A DNA stretch of 64,000 bases, taken from Corynebacterium accolens. GTDB lineage: Bacteria > Actinomycetota > Actinomycetes > Mycobacteriales > Mycobacteriaceae. A program made the translations under genes and the position numbers. Under the pieces are notes generated by a model. That model was not told the origin of the DNA. It ran no database searches and saw nothing but the letters and a program-made list of their open reading frames with translations. Shown piece by piece: positions 1-8,744 of the stretch. The stretch covers positions 1,471,438 through 1,535,437 of the forward strand of contig NZ_CP046605.1 of assembly GCF_023520795.1 (NCBI RefSeq). Direction: 5' to 3'. Each line of letters starts with the position of its first letter. Positions within the stretch are counted from its first letter, which is position 1.

Positions 1-2
1 CG

Positions 3-1094
3 GTATCAACGGTGCTCGATCTGGGCACCGGTTCGGGAGTGCAATTGTTGGGTCAGCTCGAGTGCGCGCGCAGCATTACGGCGACGGATGTCCACCGGCG
101 CGCGCTTGATTTGGCCGGTGCCACTGTCGCTGCCTCAGGGACTAGCACAGAGGTAGAGCTAGTTGAGGGCTCGTGGTTCGAGCCCGTTGCGGGGCGCACC
201 TTTGACCGCATCGTTGCCAATCCCCCATTCGTCGTTGGCATTCCTGAGGTGGGCCATGTCTACCGCGATTCTGGCCTGAACTTGGATGGGGCTAGCGAAT
301 TGGTGGTATCCCAGGCAGTGGATCACCTCACCCCGGGCGGAACCGCGCATTTGCTCGCCGCCTGGGTGCATACCGGTGGGCAGACTTGGCAGCAGCGCGT
401 GGCCTCGTGGCTGCCGGATAAGGGCGTGGCTGCCTGGATCATTCAGCGGGATGTCGCCGATCCTTCCCTCTACGTATCCACCTGGCTCAAGGACGAATCG
501 CTTGATGTGCGCAGCGATGAGGGCAAGGCGCGCTCAAAGGCCTGGCTGGATCATTTCCACCACCACGATGTCACAGGTATCGGGTTTGGGTTCGTCGCCA
601 TTCAAAAAATTGCCGAAGACGCGCCCTCCGATATCTTGGCCGAGGAAATGCCGCAGCACTTTAGCGACCCGTTGGGACCCGAGGTGGAAGAATACTTCGC
701 CCGCGTGGCCTGGCTGCGCGACTTGGTTCCTGGTGAGCTAGAAGGCAAGCACTTCCAAGTTCGTCCACAGGTGGCCAAGGAAGAAGTCAGCGTGGCCGAT
801 ACCGATAATAAACAAGGATTTAGCCGGGCGGTTATCCGCTTGACGCGTACCGATGGGCCCCGGTGGAGCCACGAAGTCGATGAACACTTGGCAGCAATCG
901 TAGCTGGCTTATCTCCCCATGGGCTCAACCTTGGAGAGACCGTTGGCCTGTATGCGGTAGCGCACGGCTTCGATGAGGCAGAACTGACCGCGGCCGCGCT
1001 TCCCGCCATCATCGATATGGTTCGCCACGGCCTGCTCATCCCCGCCGATCTGCTGCTCGAGGATGATGCTTCCCCGACTGCCCACACCGAATAG
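3..1094 (+). CDS. class I SAM-dependent methyltransferase, 5'-truncated by window edge
   Basis: The frame is open to the first bases of the window, so the start lies outside it; 363 codons are visible. The first visible residues carry the SAM-binding motif I (LDLGTGSG), and about 60 residues later comes NPPF, the NPPY-type motif of methylases that act on planar nitrogens (HemK/RsmC-like N-methyltransferases). The roughly 200-residue C-terminal part is a conserved actinobacterial extension that I cannot assign. The substrate (nucleic acid or protein glutamine) cannot be read from sequence. It lies 31 bases upstream of dtd on the same strand and is probably co-transcribed. In C. glutamicum a homologous methyltransferase also precedes dtd (from memory). 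Confidence 0.8.
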   Translation, partial: VSTVLDLGTGSGVQLLGQLECARSITATDVHRRALDLAGATVAASGTSTEVELVEGSWFEPVAGRTFDRIVANPPFVVGIPEVGHVYRDSGLNLDGASELVVSQAVDHLTPGGTAHLLAAWVHTGGQTWQQRVASWLPDKGVAAWIIQRDVADPSLYVSTWLKDESLDVRSDEGKARSKAWLDHFHHHDVTGIGFGFVAIQKIAEDAPSDILAEEMPQHFSDPLGPEVEEYFARVAWLRDLVPGELEGKHFQVRPQVAKEEVSVADTDNKQGFSRAVIRLTRTDGPRWSHEVDEHLAAIVAGLSPHGLNLGETVGLYAVAHGFDEAELTAAALPAIIDMVRHGLLIPADLLLEDDASPTAHTE

Positions 1095-1125
1095 CTCCGA
1101 ACGCCCAGGAAAGGAAGGTACAGGC

Positions 1126-1569
1126 ATGCGCGCAGTACTAACCCGCGTATCCGAAGCAGCTGTCACCGTTGCGGGCGAGACCGTCGGCGCCATCGACTGC
1201 CCTGAGACCGGCGGGCTTTTAGCCCTCGTCGGTGTCTCCCGGGAGGATTTAGCCGATTGGAAACCGCGTGCGGAAAAGATGGCCCGCAAGATCGCGGAGC
1301 TGCGCATCCTTGAAGGTGAAGTATCGGTTGCAGATGCCGGAGCCCCAGTCTTGGTGGTCAGCCAGTTCACGCTGTATGGCCGCACTGCCAAGGGGCGGCG
1401 CCCATCGTGGGCCGATGCTGCCCCGGGAGAAGAGGCCGAGCCGGTCATCGAGTACATCATCGAGCGCCTCCGCGAGCGCAATATCGCGGTCGAATCAGGC
1501 CAATTCGGGGCTATGATGCGCGTGTCTTCCGTCAACGAAGGCCCATTTACGGTTTTGGTCGAGACCTAA
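1126..1569 (+). CDS. dtd: D-aminoacyl-tRNA deacylase
   Basis: This 147-residue protein has the normal length of Dtd. It hydrolyses D-aminoacyl-tRNA (and mischarged glycyl-tRNAAla), proofreading chirality in the cytoplasm. Visible family signatures are the N-terminal [15 protein letters not shown] strand, SQFTLYG near residue 82 (catalytic loop) and NEGPFTV near the C-terminus, the Gly-cisPro motif inserted into the partner subunit's active site. An in-frame ATG exists at 1063, but the ATG at 1126 matches the family N-terminus and has an AGGAAAGGAAGG ribosome-binding stretch just upstream. It follows the methyltransferase by 31 bases. Confidence 0.95.
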   Translation: MRAVLTRVSEAAVTVAGETVGAIDCPETGGLLALVGVSREDLADWKPRAEKMARKIAELRILEGEVSVADAGAPVLVVSQFTLYGRTAKGRRPSWADAAPGEEAEPVIEYIIERLRERNIAVESGQFGAMMRVSSVNEGPFTVLVET

Positions 1570-1713
1570 TTTCCTCTCCTGCATTTTCTCTTCATCCGGC
1601 GTCTACCTGCGCGAGCGCCCACTCACACCCAGAATTATCTATGAGCTAGATCGCACAATGGGCAACTTTGTTCAACAATGCATATCTCTGGGTGCCGCGC
1701 AAGCTTTTTCAGA

Positions 1714-1754
1714 GTGATAATTAACCTACCCGGAATACAATAAATTATTATCAC
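1714..1754. promoter_or_regulatory. 8-base inverted repeat upstream of sdaC, possible operator
   Basis: GTGATAAT (1714-1721) and ATTATCAC (1747-1754) are exact inverted copies 25 bases apart in AT-rich DNA just upstream of a candidate -10 element (TATACT, 1773-1778). The position suits an operator for sdaC-sdaA, perhaps for the YheO-type regulator downstream. The assignment to a protein is inference. Confidence 0.35.
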
Positions 1755-1772
1755 GTGGCATCATCGCGGGCT

Positions 1773-1929
1773 TATACTTAACGTGCAACGAAGCGAATGG
1801 GCTGGATACAAGCTGAAAAAATAATTTCAGTCCCTTTCCCGCGCACGCTGGTGAGAGAAAATCTTTTCTCACTCCAGGGTGACAGGAGCCCTCAAGCTTC
1901 GGTCAACCCCATGCAGAGGAGGAAAGAAA
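1773..1929 (+). promoter_or_regulatory. promoter -10 and structured 5' leader of sdaC
   Basis: This is the informative part of the 360-base gap between dtd and sdaC; I see no gene in the gap. TATACT (1773-1778) would start a transcript near 1785, giving a leader of about 145 bases. CGAAGC (1789-1794) pairs with GCTTCG (1896-1901) and encloses CTGAAA/TTTCAG (1813-1818/1825-1830), a long hairpin CTGG-TGAG/CTCA-CCAG (1848-1877) and AGGG/CCCT (1876-1879/1889-1892). A strong ribosome-binding site (AGGAGG, about 1917-1922) follows. It does not match any riboswitch class I know. Confidence 0.4.
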
Positions 1930-3324
1930 ATGTCCCACAAGCTCTTGCGCCACGGACAAGTCGAACACCCGGAACACGACGCGCAAATTCCGGAACAACT
2001 ACCCGCAGAAGAAAAGCCACCCGCTGACGGCATAGAAACGCCATTTGCGGGCCAAGAAGGCGCCCCAGCGTGGAACAAGGAAGACACCGTATGGATGCTC
2101 TCCCTATTCGGCACCGCAATTGGCGCCGGCGTACTCTTCCTTCCCATCAACGCGGGCATCGGCGGCATCATCCCGCTTCTCATCATGACGGTCGTCGCCT
2201 TGCCGATGACCTATTGGGCCCACCGCGGCATGACCCGCCTGGTCCTCTCCAGCTCAAAGCCAGACGGCGATCTCACCGACGTCGTGGAAGAACACTTCGG
2301 CGTTAAAGCCGGCGTGTTGATGAATATCCTCTACTTCCTCTCCGTCTACCCCATCCTCTTGGTGTACTCGGTAACCATCACCAACACGGTGAACTCCTTC
2401 CTGGATCACCAGCTAGGTATCACCCCTCCAGATCGCTGGCTTACCTCGCTGGTTCTCGTCGGCGGCCTCATCCTCGTCGTGCGCATGGGTAAAAACGTGG
2501 TCGTCCACGTCATGTCCTACTTGGTCTACCCATTCATCGGCATCCTGGTACTACTCTCGCTATACCTCATCCCCAAGTGGAATACCGCACTCTTTGACAG
2601 CTTCGACCTCAGCGTCGCGCGCGAAGCCTCCGGCCACAGCATGGGCATTACCTTGATGCTCTTGGTCCCGGTCATGGTCTTCTCCTTTAACCATTCGCCC
2701 ATGATTTCTTCCTTCGCCGTCGACCGCCGCCAAACCTACGGCAAGTACGCGGAATACAAGTCCCGCAAGATCTTGCTCCGCGCGGAAATCCTCATGGTCG
2801 TCGTCGTGATGTTCTTCGTCTTCTCCTGCGCGCTCAGCCTTTCTCCTGCAGATATGGCCGAGGCTAAGGAACAAAACATCACCATCCTGTCTTACCTGGC
2901 CAACCACTTTGACAACCCCCTCATCCAGTGGATTGCCCCCATCATCGCCATGATTGCCGTAGCCAAGTCCTTCTTGGGCCACTACCTCGGCGCTGCAGAA
3001 GGCTTTGAAGGCCTCCTGGTCAAAGGCAGCAAAAATGCCAATAAAGATGATGCAGAATCCAGCCACAAGCTCGACACCATCACGCTTGTCTTCATGCTGG
3101 TAACCGCGTGGCTCGTTGCCTGGGCGGATCCTTCCATCCTCGGCATGATCGAGACCCTCTGCGGCCCGACCATCGCCATCATGCTGTTCCTTATCCCGAT
3201 GATTGCCATCCACAAGGTTCCAGCACTCGCCCGCTTCAAGGGCAAAGCCTCCAACTACTTCGTCTTCATCATGGGCCTCGTTGCCCTGGCCACCATCATC
3301 TACTCCATCGTGCAGGCTTTCTAA
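1930..3324 (+). CDS. sdaC: HAAAP-family L-serine (serine/threonine) permease, SdaC-like
   Basis: A 464-residue integral membrane protein with about 11 hydrophobic segments. The stretch starting WMLSLFGTAIGAGVLFLPIN, the motif AHRGMTR, VVEEHFG, VFSFNHSPMISSFAV and KEQNI-ILSYLANHF are the hallmarks of E. coli SdaC, a proton-coupled serine importer, and similarity is striking along the whole length. The first 45 residues are a hydrophilic, Glu/Pro-rich cytoplasmic extension. The ATG at 1930 is chosen over an upstream GTG at 1879 because of AGAGGAGG just before it. sdaA begins 38 bases downstream, so uptake and deamination are coupled. Threonine as an additional substrate cannot be excluded. Confidence 0.9.
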   Translation: MSHKLLRHGQVEHPEHDAQIPEQLPAEEKPPADGIETPFAGQEGAPAWNKEDTVWMLSLFGTAIGAGVLFLPINAGIGGIIPLLIMTVVALPMTYWAHRGMTRLVLSSSKPDGDLTDVVEEHFGVKAGVLMNILYFLSVYPILLVYSVTITNTVNSFLDHQLGITPPDRWLTSLVLVGGLILVVRMGKNVVVHVMSYLVYPFIGILVLLSLYLIPKWNTALFDSFDLSVAREASGHSMGITLMLLVPVMVFSFNHSPMISSFAVDRRQTYGKYAEYKSRKILLRAEILMVVVVMFFVFSCALSLSPADMAEAKEQNITILSYLANHFDNPLIQWIAPIIAMIAVAKSFLGHYLGAAEGFEGLLVKGSKNANKDDAESSHKLDTITLVFMLVTAWLVAWADPSILGMIETLCGPTIAIMLFLIPMIAIHKVPALARFKGKASNYFVFIMGLVALATIIYSIVQAF

Positions 3325-3362
3325 GCAGCACCCACTTCTCAGGATTTTCCAGGAGAAAAACC

Positions 3363-4736
3363 ATGTTCATCAGTATCTTCGATATGTTCAAGATCGGCAT
3401 CGGCCCCTCAAGCTCACACACGCTTGGGCCAATGAAAGCCGGCAAGGCCTTCGTCGACGAACTCAAAGAAAAAGGCCTCATGGATAAGGTCACCCGCGTC
3501 CAGGCCAACGTCTACGGCTCCCTCTCCTTGACCGGTGTGGGCCACTCCACCGATAAGGCCATCCTGTTGGGCCTGGCCGGCGAAGAACCAGAAACCGTCG
3601 ATATCGACGGCATCTCCGCCTTCATGAAAGAGGTCAACCAGAGCGAAACGCTCCTGCTCGGTGGCACGCACACGGTGGGCTTCCCCAAAGACGGCGGATT
3701 CTACTTCCACGATGAATACCTGCCCATGCACGAAAACGGCATGTGCCTTATCGCCTTTGCCGGCGAGGAAGACATCCTGCACAAGACCTACTACTCGGTG
3801 GGCGGCGGGTTCATCGTCAAGCAAGAAGACTTCGCCATGCGCACCCAGGATTCCGTCGAGGTCCCATTCGCTTATTCCAGCGCGGAAGAACTACTGGCGC
3901 TGTGCGAAACCAATAATATGACGCTGCCTGAGCTCGGTCGGGCCAATGAAAGGGCGCTGCACAGCGATGAGGACATCGACGAGCACCTGCGCAAGGTCCG
4001 CGATGTCATGTACACCGGCATCAAGCGCGGCTCCACCACCGATGGCCCGCTCCCCGGTGCCCTGCTCGTACCGCGCCGCGCCGCCGCCCTGAAGCGCAGG
4101 CTGGAACAATCCGACCCGCACGATGGCCTCAACATTTTGAGCTGGGTAAACATGTTTGCCCTGGCCATTTCGGAGGAAAATGCCGCCTGTGGCCGCGTCG
4201 TCACCGCGCCGACTAATGGCGCATGCGGCGTCGTGCCTGCGGTCCTGGCCTATTTCGATGAATTCGTCGAGCCAGTCACCCCGAGCATGTTCGCGGACTA
4301 TATCTTCGCCTGCAACCACATCGCCGCGCTCTACAAGATGAACGCCTCCATTTCCGGTGCGGAAGTTGGCTGCCAAGGAGAAATTGGCGTCGCCTGCTCC
4401 ATGGCAGCAGCCGGGCTGGCCCAACTGATGGGGGCGACACCGGAACAGGTGTGCGTGGCCGCCGAAATCGGTATGGAACACAAATTGGGCCTGACGTGTG
4501 ACCCAGTCCTAGGCCAGGTGCAAGTCCCCTGCATCGAGCGCAACGCCGTAGCTGCGGTAGACGCCATTACCAGCGCACGCATGGCCCTGGACCGCGAAAG
4601 CAAGCCGTGTGTCAGCCTCGATGAGGTCATCTGGACCATGTACAACACCGGTAAGGACATCAACGCCAAATACCGGGAGACCTCACAGGGCGGCCTAGCC
4701 CTAGCGGTGCACCCGCCCATTCCGGTATGTGGTTAA
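3363..4736 (+). CDS. sdaA: L-serine ammonia-lyase, iron-sulfur type, single chain
   Basis: A 457-residue enzyme converting L-serine to pyruvate and ammonia. It begins with the beta domain (ISIFDMFKIGIGPSSSHTLGPM), whose SSSHT motif contacts substrate, followed by the catalytic alpha domain. The cluster-binding cysteines are visible in NGACGVVPA, LTCDPVLG and VPCIERN, which fits the oxygen-labile [4Fe-4S] class rather than the PLP class. Length equals single-chain SdaA/TdcG enzymes. An in-frame start at 3108 would run through sdaC, so the ATG at 3363 after CAGGAGAAAAACC is used. It follows sdaC by 38 bases and is closed by a strong hairpin, forming a two-gene operon. Confidence 0.96.
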   Translation: MFISIFDMFKIGIGPSSSHTLGPMKAGKAFVDELKEKGLMDKVTRVQANVYGSLSLTGVGHSTDKAILLGLAGEEPETVDIDGISAFMKEVNQSETLLLGGTHTVGFPKDGGFYFHDEYLPMHENGMCLIAFAGEEDILHKTYYSVGGGFIVKQEDFAMRTQDSVEVPFAYSSAEELLALCETNNMTLPELGRANERALHSDEDIDEHLRKVRDVMYTGIKRGSTTDGPLPGALLVPRRAAALKRRLEQSDPHDGLNILSWVNMFALAISEENAACGRVVTAPTNGACGVVPAVLAYFDEFVEPVTPSMFADYIFACNHIAALYKMNASISGAEVGCQGEIGVACSMAAAGLAQLMGATPEQVCVAAEIGMEHKLGLTCDPVLGQVQVPCIERNAVAAVDAITSARMALDRESKPCVSLDEVIWTMYNTGKDINAKYRETSQGGLALAVHPPIPVCG

Positions 4737-4770
4737 TGCCGGCAACCTAGGCTCCGGAAAGAGCGCCTTT

Positions 4771-4814
4771 AAAGGAGGCGAGTACTTAGGCACGGCCGGG
4801 TACTCGCCTCCTTT
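4771..4814 (+). terminator. intrinsic terminator after sdaA
   Basis: A perfect 15-bp stem (AAAGGAGGCGAGTAC at 4771-4785 with its complement at 4800-4814) and a 14-base loop directly follow the sdaA stop; the 3' arm ends in TTT. Confidence 0.85.
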
Positions 4815-4864
4815 GTCGTTACTTTGTGGTACCTTATCAATAATCTGACAGGAATTATAAGGAC

Positions 4865-5629
4865 ATGCTTCAGCTGATGAATCTTTCTAGCAGCCATGCC
4901 CCCGAAGAAAACTTCCTCGAGCAGTACATACCACTCGTCGATTTCCTCGGTCAGGCCATGGGCCCCAACACCGAAATCGTGCTTCATGATCTCGATGTAC
5001 CCGATAAATCCATCATCGCCATTGCCAATGGACACATCTCCGGCCGCGAACTAGGCGGCCCGGTCACAGACTTTGCGCTCTGGTTCATGAAACAGGGCGA
5101 CGCCGCGGCCGTTCCTATGATGACCGGGTACCGCGCGGTCAATAGCGAGGGAAAAGTCTGCCGCTCCTCGAGCTATTTCCTGCGCGATGCCACCGGCCAT
5201 ATGCGCGGCATGCTTTGCATCAATGTGGAATTATCCGAGCTTATCCAGATCCGCGATGCGGCTAACTCGTTGATAGGCGGTACCGAGCCGGCCATCGATA
5301 AGGCGAAGGCCTTCGGCGGCTACCCTGGCATCACCACGCCGCAGCCCACTCCCGCACCGGAAGCGCCCGCGCAGAAAAAGCCGGAGGCGCCCTATAGCGA
5401 ATCGCTGCGCTCCAACGTCGAGCACCTCTTGGACTCCATGCTGGATTCCGCGATTTCCACGCACTCCACCCCGGTCGAGTCGATGCAGCGCCACGAACGG
5501 CTAGAGGTCATCGCTTCCCTCGAGGATGCTGGCTTCTTCCTCCTCAAAGGCGGCATCGCCGCGGCGGCCACCCGGCTCGGCGTATCTGAGCCCACGGTCT
5601 ATCGCTACCTCGTACAGGTCCGCGGCTAA
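4865..5629 (+). CDS. YheO/DauR-type PAS-HTH transcriptional regulator
   Basis: A 254-residue protein with an N-terminal YheO-like PAS domain (about residues 15-125: VDFLGQAMGPNTEIVLHDL, then GRELGGPVTDF) and a C-terminal helix-turn-helix (about 205-254: RLEVIASLEDAGFFLLKGG, then AATRLGVSEPTVYRYL). A Pro/Ala-rich linker (about 155-180) separates them. This family includes the D-amino-acid regulator DauR and other metabolite-sensing factors. Directly following sdaC-sdaA, with its own upstream region after the terminator, it probably regulates serine catabolism; that role is inferred from position only. CCTTAT (4829-4834) and ATAAGG (near 4854) form a small inverted repeat overlapping the ribosome-binding site. 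The ATG at 4877 is an alternative start. Confidence 0.85.
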   Translation: MLQLMNLSSSHAPEENFLEQYIPLVDFLGQAMGPNTEIVLHDLDVPDKSIIAIANGHISGRELGGPVTDFALWFMKQGDAAAVPMMTGYRAVNSEGKVCRSSSYFLRDATGHMRGMLCINVELSELIQIRDAANSLIGGTEPAIDKAKAFGGYPGITTPQPTPAPEAPAQKKPEAPYSESLRSNVEHLLDSMLDSAISTHSTPVESMQRHERLEVIASLEDAGFFLLKGGIAAAATRLGVSEPTVYRYLVQVRG

Positions 5630-5637
5630 GACTACCC

Positions 5638-5677
5638 CGCCACGTGGATGTAGCGGTTTTACTGCATCCACGTGGCG
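5638..5677. terminator. hairpin downstream of the YheO-type regulator
   Basis: CGCCACGTGGATG (5638-5650) is the exact complement of 5665-5677, giving a 13-bp stem with a short loop right after the regulator's stop. No clear T-tract follows, so termination may be weak or Rho-assisted. Confidence 0.6.
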
Positions 5678-5682
5678 CCTGT

Positions 5683-5695
5683 GCTTGCCGACGCC
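5683..5695 (-). repeat. near-copy of the dispersed 13-base word, intergenic (one mismatch)
   Basis: GCTTGCCGACGCC, with CCC following, matches the minus-strand form GCTTGCCGATGCC except for one base. It lies upstream of sigB, outside coding DNA. Confidence 0.4.
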
Positions 5696-5755
5696 CCCAA
5701 AAAGGTGGACCAAAGCGGCCGGCACGTCGCTGTTTTAAACATTTCAGGATGGGCG

Positions 5756-5781
5756 GGAACTAAATGCGTCCTCACACCGTT
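5756..5781 (+). promoter_or_regulatory. ECF/SigH-type promoter of sigB
   Basis: GGAAC (5756-5760), an 18-base spacer and GTT (5779-5781) match the actinobacterial SigH/SigE consensus (GGAAY, 16-20, GTT). It sits 42 bases before the sigB start. SigH dependence of sigB is established in C. glutamicum and mycobacteria; its use here is inferred from the motif. Confidence 0.75.
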
Positions 5782-5822
5782 GTACTTTTTGAAACAGGCG
5801 ACAATTTCAGGAGGCTGAAAAG

Positions 5823-6836
5823 ATGACGAATCCATCTGCCAACACCGCCAATGGCACTTCGACTGCCACTACTGATGAGGAACAGGAAGTAGACCGCGGG
5901 TCTCGCCGCAATCAAACCAATGACAATCCCTCCGCGGACTTGGTACGCGTCTACCTCAACGGAATCGGTAAGACCGACCTGCTCAGCGCCGAGGACGAGG
6001 TTGAACTCGCGCAAACCATCGAGGTAGGCCTGTATGCAGAATACAAGCTCAATAATGCAGAGAAGCTGACGCGCGCAGAAAAGCGCGACCTGAAGATCTT
6101 GGCCCGCGAAGGCAAGAAGGCCCGCTCCCACCTGCTGGAGGCAAACCTTCGACTCGTAGTCTCCCTGGCCAAGCGCTACACCGGCCGCGGAATGCCACTA
6201 TTGGACCTCATCCAGGAGGGCAACTTGGGCCTTATCCGCGCCATGGAAAAGTTCGATTACGCCAAGGGCTTTAAGTTCTCCACCTACGCGACGTGGTGGA
6301 TCCGACAGGCCATTACCCGCGGCATGGCCGACCAATCGCGCACCATCCGCCTGCCGGTCCACCTGGTGGAACAGGTCAATAAGCTTTCCCGCATCAAGCG
6401 TGAGATGTATCAGTCCTTGGGCCGCGAGGCGACCAATGAGGAACTGTCTGAGGAATCCGGCATTGATGAGAACAAGATCGAGATGCTGCTGCGCCAGTCC
6501 CGCGATCCCGTCTCGCTCGATATGCCCGTCGGCACCGACGAGGAAGCCCCATTGGGTGACTTCATCGAGGATGCTGAGGCTACCGATGCTGAGACCGCCG
6601 TCGTGGCCTCCATGCGCCACTCCGATATTCGCGGTGTCATCGATACGCTAGAAAAGCGCGAGCAGGACGTCATTCGCCTGCGCTACGGCTTGGATGACGG
6701 CGTGCCACGCACCCTCGACCAGATTGGTCGCCGGTTCGGGCTCTCCCGCGAACGCGTACGCCAAATCGAGCGTGAGGTCATGGCAAAGTTGCGCGATGGC
6801 AACCGCGCCGACCGCCTGCGCGAGTACGCGCTGTAG
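5823..6836 (+). CDS. sigB: RNA polymerase primary-like sigma factor SigB
   Basis: A 337-residue group 2 sigma-70 factor. After a Ser/Thr/Asn-rich start come region 1.2 (about 38-70, [12 protein letters not shown]), region 2 (about 100-170, with [15 protein letters not shown] for promoter melting and -10 contact), region 3, and region 4.2 (about 293-330, [15 protein letters not shown]) for -35 contact. It lacks the long acidic N-terminus of SigA, and its position directly before dtxR and galE is the conserved place of sigB. SigB directs genes of the stationary phase and general stress. AGGAGG ends 8 bases before the ATG. A SigH-type promoter lies upstream. Confidence 0.95.
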   Translation: MTNPSANTANGTSTATTDEEQEVDRGSRRNQTNDNPSADLVRVYLNGIGKTDLLSAEDEVELAQTIEVGLYAEYKLNNAEKLTRAEKRDLKILAREGKKARSHLLEANLRLVVSLAKRYTGRGMPLLDLIQEGNLGLIRAMEKFDYAKGFKFSTYATWWIRQAITRGMADQSRTIRLPVHLVEQVNKLSRIKREMYQSLGREATNEELSEESGIDENKIEMLLRQSRDPVSLDMPVGTDEEAPLGDFIEDAEATDAETAVVASMRHSDIRGVIDTLEKREQDVIRLRYGLDDGVPRTLDQIGRRFGLSRERVRQIEREVMAKLRDGNRADRLREYAL

Positions 6837-6865
6837 AACTTTTCGCCTCCTGAACCATATTTAAT

Positions 6866-6918
6866 CGCGACCTCGACTGTGCCGCCGAGAATTTTTCCAG
6901 TGTGCTTTCGAGGTCGCG
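6866..6918 (+). terminator. hairpin between sigB and dtxR
   Basis: CGCGACCTCGA (6866-6876) and its exact complement TCGAGGTCGCG (6908-6918) form an 11-bp stem with a 31-base loop, followed by TTCTCT. It likely ends sigB transcription. Confidence 0.6.
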
Positions 6919-6973
6919 TTCTCTATGCAAGCGGCGAGTACGAACTCGTCTCCTTAAAATCTCTCCAGCAAAC

Positions 6974-6992
6974 TTAGGGCAACTTAAGCTAG
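6974..6992 (+). promoter_or_regulatory. weak DtxR-box-like sequence before dtxR
   Basis: TTAGGGCAACTTAAGCTAG agrees with the 19-base DtxR consensus at 13 of 19 positions by my alignment. It lies about 80 bases before the dtxR start, where autoregulation would act. The match is marginal. Confidence 0.3.
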
Positions 6993-7070
6993 TCTGGATA
7001 CAGAATGTAAAAAGCGCTGTCTGCTTTGCGCACGGCACGCATTACTGTTTTCAAAGAAAGGTATGCCCAC

Positions 7071-7748
7071 GTGAGGGACCTCGTTGATACTACTGAGATG
7101 TACCTTCGGACCATTTATGAATTGGAAGAAGAAGGCATCACTCCCCTGCGCGCCCGGATTGCGGAACGCCTAGAGCAGTCCGGACCTACCGTATCCCAAA
7201 CCGTTGCTCGCATGGAGCGCGATGGCCTCCTCCACGTTCGTTCGGACAGGAGCTTGGATCTAACCGAAAAGGGACGCGAATTGGCCACGGCGGTTATGCG
7301 CAAGCACCGACTCGCGGAGCGTTTGCTTACTGATGTCCTCGGGCTCGATATCAGCAAGGTCCACGATGAGGCCTGCCGCTGGGAGCACGTGATGAGCGAA
7401 GAGGTGGAAAAGCGCATGGTATCGGTCCTCGATGACCCTAGCCGCTCGCCTTTTGGCAACCCCATTCCGGCGCTGGCGGAACTGGGCTTCCAGGTCCCCG
7501 AGCCATCGATTGGGACGCGGGCTATCGATCTCCCCGATGGCGAAGAGAAGTCCGCAAAGATTATCCAGATTAACGAGATCCTGCAGGTGGATGAGGCCAC
7601 CTTCCGGGAACTCGCAGAGGCTGGCATCCGCATCGGTACCGAGGTCACCGTGGTCAATAATGGCGGCACGATTTCGCTTACCACTCCCTCGGGTAAGGTC
7701 ATCACCTTGGCAGATGATCTCGCACACGCCGTGCGCGTGGAGGTCTAG
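7071..7748 (+). CDS. dtxR: iron-dependent transcriptional repressor DtxR
   Basis: A 225-residue protein nearly identical at its N-terminus to C. diphtheriae DtxR ([20 protein letters not shown]). The winged helix occupies about residues 20-65 ([19 protein letters not shown]). Metal ligands are recognisable: Met10, and Cys/Glu/His in [10 protein letters not shown] around residues 100-107. The C-terminal SH3-like domain (about 145-225) is intact. With Fe(II) bound it represses siderophore, haem and iron-uptake genes. Translation starts at GTG 7071 after AAAGAAAGG; an upstream ATG at 7026 would add residues not found in DtxR. galE follows after 3 bases. Confidence 0.97.
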   Translation: MRDLVDTTEMYLRTIYELEEEGITPLRARIAERLEQSGPTVSQTVARMERDGLLHVRSDRSLDLTEKGRELATAVMRKHRLAERLLTDVLGLDISKVHDEACRWEHVMSEEVEKRMVSVLDDPSRSPFGNPIPALAELGFQVPEPSIGTRAIDLPDGEEKSAKIIQINEILQVDEATFRELAEAGIRIGTEVTVVNNGGTISLTTPSGKVITLADDLAHAVRVEV

Positions 7749-7751
7749 GCC

Positions 7752-8735
7752 ATGAAGCTTTTGGTTACTGGCGGTGCCGGCTATGTCGGCAGCGTGTGTT
7801 CCGCAGTCCTCGTAGAGCAGGGCCACGATGTCACCATCATCGATAACTTTTCCACGGGTAATAGGGATGCCGTGCCGCCCGCAGCCCGCGTGGTAGAAGG
7901 CGATGTGGCCGACAAGGCCGCAGAGGTACTCGGCGAAGGCGGCTTTGAGGGAGTCCTCCACTTCGCCGCCCGCTCGCTGGTCGGTGAATCCGTGGAAAAG
8001 CCGGACGAATACTGGCAGCACAACGTCGTGACCACGCTGCGCTTGCTCAACGCCATGCGCAATAACGATGTGAAAAGCCTCGTCTTTTCTTCCACCGCAG
8101 CCACCTATGGCGAGCCGGAGCAGGTCCCTATTACTGAGGACATGCCGACCCAGCCCACGAACCCCTATGGCGCTAGCAAATTAGCTATCGACTACATGAT
8201 TACCTCTTTTGCACAGGCCTTTGGGCTCGCGGCAACGTCCCTGCGCTATTTCAACGTCGCCGGTGCCTACGGCTCCATCGGCGAAAACCGCGAGATTGAA
8301 ACCCACCTCATCCCCATTGTCCTGCAGGTTGCTCTGGGGCACCGAGATAAGATTTTCATGTTTGGCACGGATTGGGATACCCCGGATGGAACGCCGGTGC
8401 GCGACTACATCCATATCCGCGATCTTGCCGATGCCCACGTGCTTGCCCTCCACAGCAATGCCCCCGGCACCCACCGGATCTATAACTTGGGTTCCGGCGA
8501 GGGATACTCCGTCAAGCAGGTCATCGAGATGTGCCGGAAGGTCACCGGCCACGAGATTCCGGCGGAGATCGCCCCGCGTCGTGCCGGAGACCCAGCCACG
8601 CTGATTGCATCCTCAGACAAGATCAAGCGGGAGCTGGACTGGAATCCCCAGCGCACTGACTTGGAAACCATCGTGACCGACGCGTGGAATTTCACGCGCC
8701 AGCTGGGCGACCGGGCGCATTCGGCGCGGCGCTAA
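7752..8735 (+). CDS. galE: UDP-glucose 4-epimerase
   Basis: A 327-residue short-chain dehydrogenase-type epimerase interconverting UDP-glucose and UDP-galactose, which supplies galactose for the corynebacterial arabinogalactan cell wall. The NAD-binding motif GGAGYVGS is at residues 7-14, the SST segment at 113-115, and the catalytic Tyr139/Lys143 pair lies in [18 protein letters not shown] around residue 170 is the epimerase substrate loop. The ATG is 3 bases past the dtxR stop, so the two are co-transcribed. The order sigB-dtxR-galE is conserved in corynebacteria. The gene ends 9 bases from the convergent DUF4192 gene with no room for a terminator. Confidence 0.95.
   Translation: MKLLVTGGAGYVGSVCSAVLVEQGHDVTIIDNFSTGNRDAVPPAARVVEGDVADKAAEVLGEGGFEGVLHFAARSLVGESVEKPDEYWQHNVVTTLRLLNAMRNNDVKSLVFSSTAATYGEPEQVPITEDMPTQPTNPYGASKLAIDYMITSFAQAFGLAATSLRYFNVAGAYGSIGENREIETHLIPIVLQVALGHRDKIFMFGTDWDTPDGTPVRDYIHIRDLADAHVLALHSNAPGTHRIYNLGSGEGYSVKQVIEMCRKVTGHEIPAEIAPRRAGDPATLIASSDKIKRELDWNPQRTDLETIVTDAWNFTRQLGDRAHSARR
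8423..8435 (-). repeat. near-copy of the dispersed 13-base word (one mismatch)
   Basis: TCTTGCCGATGCC differs by one base from the minus-strand form GCTTGCCGATGCC seen repeatedly in the window. It lies within galE, coding LADA. Confidence 0.35.
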
Positions 8736-8744
8736 AGCGCGGGG

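Noticed and set aside
1732-1757. GGAAT, 18 bases, GTG upstream of sdaC as a SigH promoter
   Set aside because: The -10 element is GTG rather than GTT, and a better -10 (TATACT) lies just downstream.
1797-2027. 76-codon open frame starting in the sdaC leader and overlapping sdaC
   Set aside because: It has no ribosome-binding site, no family features and a different frame from sdaC; it is probably a chance frame in the leader.
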